Part shown: piece by piece, positions 8,821 to 12,594 of the stretch
Layout: each line of letters starts with the position of its first letter
Position numbering within the stretch: the first letter of the stretch is position 1
Assembly (NCBI GenBank): GCA_027596075.1
Contig: JADGJC010000575.1
Location: forward strand, 3,908-16,501
DNA length: 12,594 nt
Direction: 5' to 3'
From: Rhizophlyctis rosea
Taxonomy: Eukaryota > Chytridiomycota > Chytridiomycetes > Rhizophlyctidales > Rhizophlyctidaceae
Translations under genes and position numbers: made by a program
Notes under the pieces: generated by a model
Seen by the model: the letters and a program-made list of their open reading frames with translations, nothing else
Databases searched by the model: none
What the model was told of the DNA's origin: nothing

Positions 8821-10651
8821 TTATTGGTTCCTAACGTTCAGAAGCCTAAAAGGGACTCCCATTCTGGCACCAACCGAAATATGCCTATCAAAACACGTCG
8901 TCGCATTAGCCAACAAGGTGGTCTTCATCATGGCGGGATTCATGTTCACATTGGCAAGGTGCAATGCAAGGGCTCCCTACACGCCTGGCAAGGTTTGTCA
9001 TTAATGCAAAGCAGTGTGCATGAGGACTTCCGGCCTGCAACTCACATGCCGCCGCATAACTATCGCCGGTTTCACAACAGTAACCCGAAGGTCCGGACAC
9101 TGCATCTGCCCCAAAAACCCCCCTCCCCGGTACGAACAGATCCACCGCCTCTATGGTACTTGTAGGCAGGATTTTGTCACGGCCGTTGTGCTTGGTCAGG
9201 AAGGTAGCACCGACATTGATGTCCCTGTTGCTGTATGGTGCTGCGGAATATGGTCAAAAGAGGAAGAGAGAGGCAAATTCAGAGGATTCATTCTTATATA
9301 AAGTATCAACACGTCTCGTCTAGTTTCCTCCACTAATCACCACATGGAGACCCTCACGAATCAGGGAATCAACACCCCTATCGACCCAAACGTCTCGGCC
9401 CTCTTCCGTGTCCTTGAATGACATGTTAACCACTCCAGGTTTCCCTGAGGTTTGGTGATGTTCAATGATGCACTCAATCCCCTCAGTATATGCCAGGTCA
9501 TCAAATTCCTGCCCCCACTTCCCCCCTTTCATAATGGAATACAAGACACGAAAATCGAAAACATCAGCCCTAAGGGCAAAGCCACAACCAGCAGAAGGTA
9601 TCAGCAACACTCTCCATCATGTACAAAAGTGCATCACATCTACCTTTGGCCTGCCGCAACTGATGCGACGTGTGTCCCATGATTGTCTCTTCTCAAACGG
9701 AGGCCAAAATCCAGGAGAGTTGCCACGCGTGACGGGTTTCCGGGTGCGCCAAATTCGGAGTGCCCACCATTGATACCCGTGTCCACAATATATATGCCCA
9801 CCCCTACTCCAAACCTTCCGTCGTTATCGAATCGTCCATCCAAGAGTGGGACATGTTGGTCGCAATGGTCCAAGTGCCACCTGTTTTGATTTTGCGCCAC
9901 CTGTATCAGCCGTGCGGGTTTGATTTTTGGATAGTGATTGATGGAGGAGATATGGTTGATTGCAAGGATGGTGTTGACGGATGGAGGAGGAGAAGGTAAA
10001 GCAACACTTAGACCTGGAGGGGGGAAGATGGTGTTGATGATGGAGTTGATTTGGACATTGAGGTCCAGCAACCTTTGCGTGATTCGAGCAAGGTCTGCTA
10101 TAGTAAGGCCAGGATGACATGTGATTCTGTGAGTTGAGATGAGTGGTTGCCCGTTTGGTATTTCGGTACGAAGATCCACGAAGATATTCATATTATATAT
10201 GCCGGGCAACGAGAGCAGAAATATTTGGAGCACTTTGAACGCACTTTGAGAGGAGGGGCGTAAACCGACGACTGGTATATGAGGGAATTCTTCATCGAGT
10301 GCATGCTTGGAGCGTTGAAGATTTTCTACTCGTTGACGTGCGTCGTGCTTGCAGAAGTATGTTTCGTTGAAAGAGTACAATGTATCAGTTGAGGTGTTGT
10401 ATATATAACCATTTGGGGCTTTCTTCCAGTAATGAATGCTGTGACTATCGGAGACTCAGATATTGCTCATGTGTAGAATATCCAAGCGAACGAAGACCTA
10501 CGGTTGAACACCTTTCGGGGATGTCAGTAAATGCAGTGAAACTGAGCGGGTGACCAGAAAACGCACCCCGGAAGTGCCACACTTCGACTCCTTCAGGAAT
10601 GATCTCTTTGTTTCTATTGACCTGTCCATTTGTCGACCCGTTTGTGTGCAT
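8821..10651 (-). CDS. Subtilisin-like serine protease (peptidase S8), five exons, probably disrupted by two in-frame TAG codons
   Basis: Serine endopeptidase of the proteinase K/subtilase fold. The exons I infer are 10651-10512, 10438-9644, 9569-9313, 9240-9046 and 8984-8821, separated by introns of 73, 74, 72 and 61 nt. Together they make 516 codons plus TAA. An in-frame TAG lies 14 codons upstream of the ATG with no other ATG between, which supports this start. Seen landmarks: a W-x-L-D...PLLDGRF lead-in, catalytic Asp266 in IVDTGIN, His300 in NHGTHVA, oxyanion Asn394 in VVISGGN, the DLFVPG strand, Ser458 in GDSYAA, and a C-terminal GVPFRLLN that matches the usual subtilase end. The N-terminal 200 residues are not a recognisable I9 propeptide, and the N-terminus is hydrophilic with no signal peptide, so the product was probably intracellular. 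Codons 395 and 465 are TAG, which makes a truncated or dead product likely. Family assignment is firm; splice sites and functionality are inferred. Confidence 0.88.
8977..8979 (-). other. In-frame TAG just after the acceptor of intron 4
   Basis: Intron 4 has a perfect GTGAGT donor at 9045. Its CCAG acceptor at 8985 leaves GC GTG TAG GGA GCC CTT, that is V-stop-GALALHLAN, where subtilases have V-A-G-x-x-A-L. The alternative acceptor at 8977 uses this TAG as its AG but shifts the frame, and translation then stops at 8906. Either path breaks the protein just after the catalytic Ser. This could be a point mutation like the one at 9322. Confidence 0.5.
9320..9322 (-). other. In-frame TAG directly after the oxyanion Asn
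   Basis: Exon 3 reads VVISGGN and then TAG, followed by ACG AGA C and a GTGTTG donor at 9312. The 72-nt intron from that donor returns to the frame reading PPYSNRDINVGAT, which is the expected next subtilase strand. CAG to TAG (a CpA to TpA change) is the simplest origin. The only way round it that I see is a phase-compatible donor at 9333 (A|GTGGAG, 93-nt intron), but this deletes the SGGN oxyanion motif. Confidence 0.6.
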
Positions 10652-10721
10652 TGTTATCTTGTGCAGGTTGGAAATGGGAATAGATATCTAGATAGGCAGA
10701 GAGGTGTAACGCATCATGCAT

Positions 10722-10740
10722 GGGGGGGGGGGGGGTGGGG
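10722..10740. repeat. G homopolymer (14 G, T, 4 G)
   Basis: G14 at 10722-10735, then T, then GGGG, followed by ttggg. It lies about 70 bp upstream of the protease ATG, in its likely promoter or 5' leader, and has quadruplex potential on the plus strand. Its length may be an assembly artefact. Confidence 0.9.
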
Positions 10741-10803
10741 TTGGGTTCAACTTGGGTCTCGAGCTGATGTGTTGGCTTGAGACCTGGTTGGGACTCGGTG
10801 GCG

Positions 10804-10841
10804 AGCCAACTGGCTAACAGCTGGCGCCGGCTAAGTTGGCT
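10804..10841. repeat. Inverted repeat, 8-bp arms
   Basis: agccaact at 10804-10811 pairs with agttggct at 10834-10841 around a 22-nt GC-rich loop that itself contains ggcgcc. It could form a hairpin or be a binding-site pair. No downstream T-run suggests termination. Confidence 0.5.
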
Positions 10842-11544
10842 GCTTCCGCTAAGGCCATCACTGCATTCGTGTCACACGAATATCAGCGCCCGCCCGTGCA
10901 CACCTCGAATCAGACACCCACCCCTTCTCATTCCTGTTTTGTGGGTGGGATCATGATGCGAATGGCGGCTTTGTCTTTGGTGGCCCTGGCTGTCCCATTT
11001 ATGGTTAGAGGCGGGCGATGACAGTCCTACAGAGTGACACAATGGACTACAAGAGTGACACGAGTGTGTCCTTTTGCATGCAGGACTGCAGGATGCACCC
11101 ACTGATGCATTGATCGATGGGGTGATGACGCTAATATGCCCACACTCACCGAGTCTCACTCACACTCGCATGCGCACAATTCGGTTGTCGTCTTGCTGGT
11201 GGTTGCCAGCAAACTTATCCACGGCTCCATTCACAGCTGCATGTGTACACTATATCCATAGACTATTCACTGTCACTGCGCTGAAAACACACGCTACTCG
11301 TACTAGGTGAGGGCCTGCTACGCTTTGTTTATACCTTCGCCAAATTGGGTCGTCATCCTGGAAAACGTCACTCACATCATACTCCCACCTGCAATAGAGC
11401 CTTTCATCTCGCACCGCAAATAGCAATTCTCCGCGTGCCGTTCCAAATTACACACAATAGAAAGCACTCTCATATTCAAAAAGGCTTTACTGCGAAAACT
11501 CTACCACTCTTTTCCTGGTGAATTGGTGGGCAGTAATTCTGTTG

Positions 11545-11667
11545 GTAAGTATTTCCGTGTGGCTTGTCCTGCATCGAGGGTCAATTGGCCTTTGTTTGTT
11601 TACTTCTCACTTGGCCATGGTTACCGCCTTTCAACCATTGCTTGCTGACACTCGTTCTTCCCAACAG
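11545..11667 (+). other. Spliceosomal intron, probably in a 5' leader
   Basis: A GTAAGT donor at 11545 and a CCCAACAG acceptor ending at 11667 bound a 123-nt interval with a CTGAC branch-like element about 20 nt from the acceptor. The flanks are pyrimidine-rich with no good ORF, as in fungal 5' untranslated exons. Downstream, an ATG at 11784 opens a 17-codon frame. It overlaps a second ATG at 11819 whose frame reads MRPRSIDSDTCSIHSRSSE up to a GTAGGG donor at 11877. I cannot find the next exon. Confidence 0.45.
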
Positions 11668-11994
11668 TCTAGTCCCTCATTATTCTCCCCACATATTACT
11701 CCGAGTTTCGGTCACACTTCATCCTTCCATTCCCACGATTTCTACCTAGACACACTCTTTCAACATTCGCTCCATACCCGGAGATGCAGCTCTCCTCCCA
11801 CACAGCCTCAATACCATTATGCGCCCGCGCTCTATAGACTCCGACACCTGCTCCATTCATTCGAGGTCTTCTGAAGGTAGGGGTTAATTTTGCGAGAGTC
11901 TTTTTCTTTGCGAGAGTTTGTTTTGGTGGTGGTGGTGGGGTTGGTGCCTGGGAATGGGCCTGCGAAGCTTGCTAATCTGTGCGGGGAGCGCCGA

Positions 11995-12210
11995 TGTGAG
12001 CAAAGCGAACGGATGGGGTGGGTGGGTGAATGGGGCCCGGAGGTGGTTTGGCGAGGAGCGAAGCGTGACTGTGCCGATGGCACTGAATGGAGGGCCGTCA
12101 GCATGATTGGGTGTGGTAGTGAGCTTTAGCGAACGGATTGCGACTGGTTTGGTGAGGAGAGAAGCGGGAGCTGAATGGAGTTGGGGCTGGTTGTGAGATT
12201 TAGCGAACCA
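11995..12210. repeat. Degenerate tandem repeat
   Basis: Ordered blocks recur with indels. agcgaacggat is at 12004-12014 and 12128-12138, with agcgaac again at 12202-12208. tggtttgg(c/t)gaggag(c/a)gaagcg is at 12044-12065 and 12145-12166. ctgaatggag is at 12083-12092 and 12171-12180. Each unit opens with a TGAG-type lead. The first unit is about 124 bp, the second about 75 bp, and the third is only begun. It lies between a rightward leader and the 3' end of a leftward gene. Confidence 0.75.
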
Positions 12211-12272
12211 TTATTTCACCACGCAGAAGCAAGCATCACAGCGTACATTCACACTTACAACTCACTAATCGT

Positions 12273-12593
12273 TTACCCCACAGCCAGCACATCCTCATCA
12301 ACAACACTCTCCTCCGCCTCCTCCTTCGCATCTTTGGCATCAACGGGGTCCTCCACCGCTTCGGGTGGGTCCAGCCAGAGCTTACCTGGCTCCAATTCGC
12401 TGACGGCAGATAGGAGACGACAGGCGAGGCTGAAGTTGTCAAGTGCGTTGGCGGCGACAAAGCCTTGGAGGCCGGGTGGGAGTCCTGTGGCGCCGGCACC
12501 GAGTTTGAGTGTTGTTGATGGGATCGGTGGGGGGAGTGGATTTGTCGGGAGTTGGGGTGGTGGGGTGGGTTTTGGTGGGGGTGTGACGAGTCC
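12273..12593 (-). CDS. 3' end of an unidentified gene with an acidic C-terminus
   Basis: One frame is open from the right edge for 106 codons to TAA at 12275-12273. It starts with a Pro-rich segment (about residues 5-32). Next comes a compact segment, LQGFVAANALDNFSLACRLL (residues 47-66), that looks helical, then SAVSELEPGKLWLDPPE. The acidic tail includes EDPVDAKDAKEEAEESVVDE. GC-rich third positions, the ordered change in composition and the lack of stops argue for real coding. A GTAAGC at the EPG codon resembles a donor, but the frame continues cleanly through it, so no intron is needed. I do not recognise the family. A Pro-rich linker, helical segment and acidic tail would suit a soluble complex subunit, but that is only a guess. 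The gene continues beyond the window. Confidence 0.7.
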   Translation of the reverse strand, partial: GLVTPPPKPTPPPQLPTNPLPPPIPSTTLKLGAGATGLPPGLQGFVAANALDNFSLACRLLSAVSELEPGKLWLDPPEAVEDPVDAKDAKEEAEESVVDEDVLAVG

Positions 12594-12594
12594 T

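Larger units (their letters stand above)
10652..11544. other. Intergenic region upstream of the protease
   Basis: No gene seen. It should contain the protease promoter, read leftwards, and the 5' flank of a rightward transcript. It holds the 14-G tract, a palindrome tagatatcta at 10681-10690, a hairpin at 10804-10841, and a 10-bp direct repeat agagtgacac at 11031-11040 and 11052-11061. Confidence 0.5.

Noticed and set aside
9014..9301. Plus-strand ORFs over 8.8-10.0 kb
   Set aside because: They are antisense shadows of the protease exons and introns.
12236..12499. 87-codon minus-strand ORF with an Arg run
   Set aside because: Frame-shifted shadow of the acidic-tailed gene; the Arg run is the Glu-rich tail read in another frame.

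Overview
The window looks like nuclear DNA of a filamentous ascomycete. The main reason is a split protease gene whose exons join across short GT-AG introns (61-74 nt) in one consistent reading frame, surrounded by long stretches with no convincing gene. The spacing would suit a gene-poor fungus such as a pezizomycete, but that is a guess. I saw no prokaryotic operon layout, CRISPR array, rRNA or tRNA.

Layout. At the left edge (about 150-626, minus strand) lies the 5' part of a gene whose first two exons are paralogous to the 5' end of the main gene. It runs into an 18-C tract near position 125 and towards the window edge. From 921 to 1675 (minus) a four-exon model for an unknown 176-residue protein can be built, but its support is weak. 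From about 1.7 to 8.3 kb I recognise nothing with confidence. This stretch holds ORFs of at most about 200 codons, none with a familiar motif, one pair of short direct repeats, and a plus strand that is G-rich as far as about 8.08 kb.

The best-supported gene is a subtilisin-like serine protease (peptidase S8) on the minus strand from 10651 down to 8821. Five exons give 516 codons plus a TAA, with the Asp, His, Asn and Ser landmarks in family order. In this model two in-frame TAG codons sit beside splice junctions, at codons 395 and 465, so the locus is probably a recently disrupted gene. Two further exon-like segments (8803-8312) follow immediately downstream. They may be a C-terminal extension or a small separate gene.

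To the right, 10652-11544 is intergenic, with a 14-G tract and a hairpin. A plus-strand intron with good consensus sites (11545-11667) suggests a spliced 5' leader. A degenerate tandem repeat occupies about 11995-12210. At the right edge (12593-12273, minus) is the 3' end of a convincing but unidentified gene with an acidic C-terminus. The two protease paralogues share strand, first-intron position and an uncharacterised N-terminal region without a signal peptide, which is the most interesting theme of the window.
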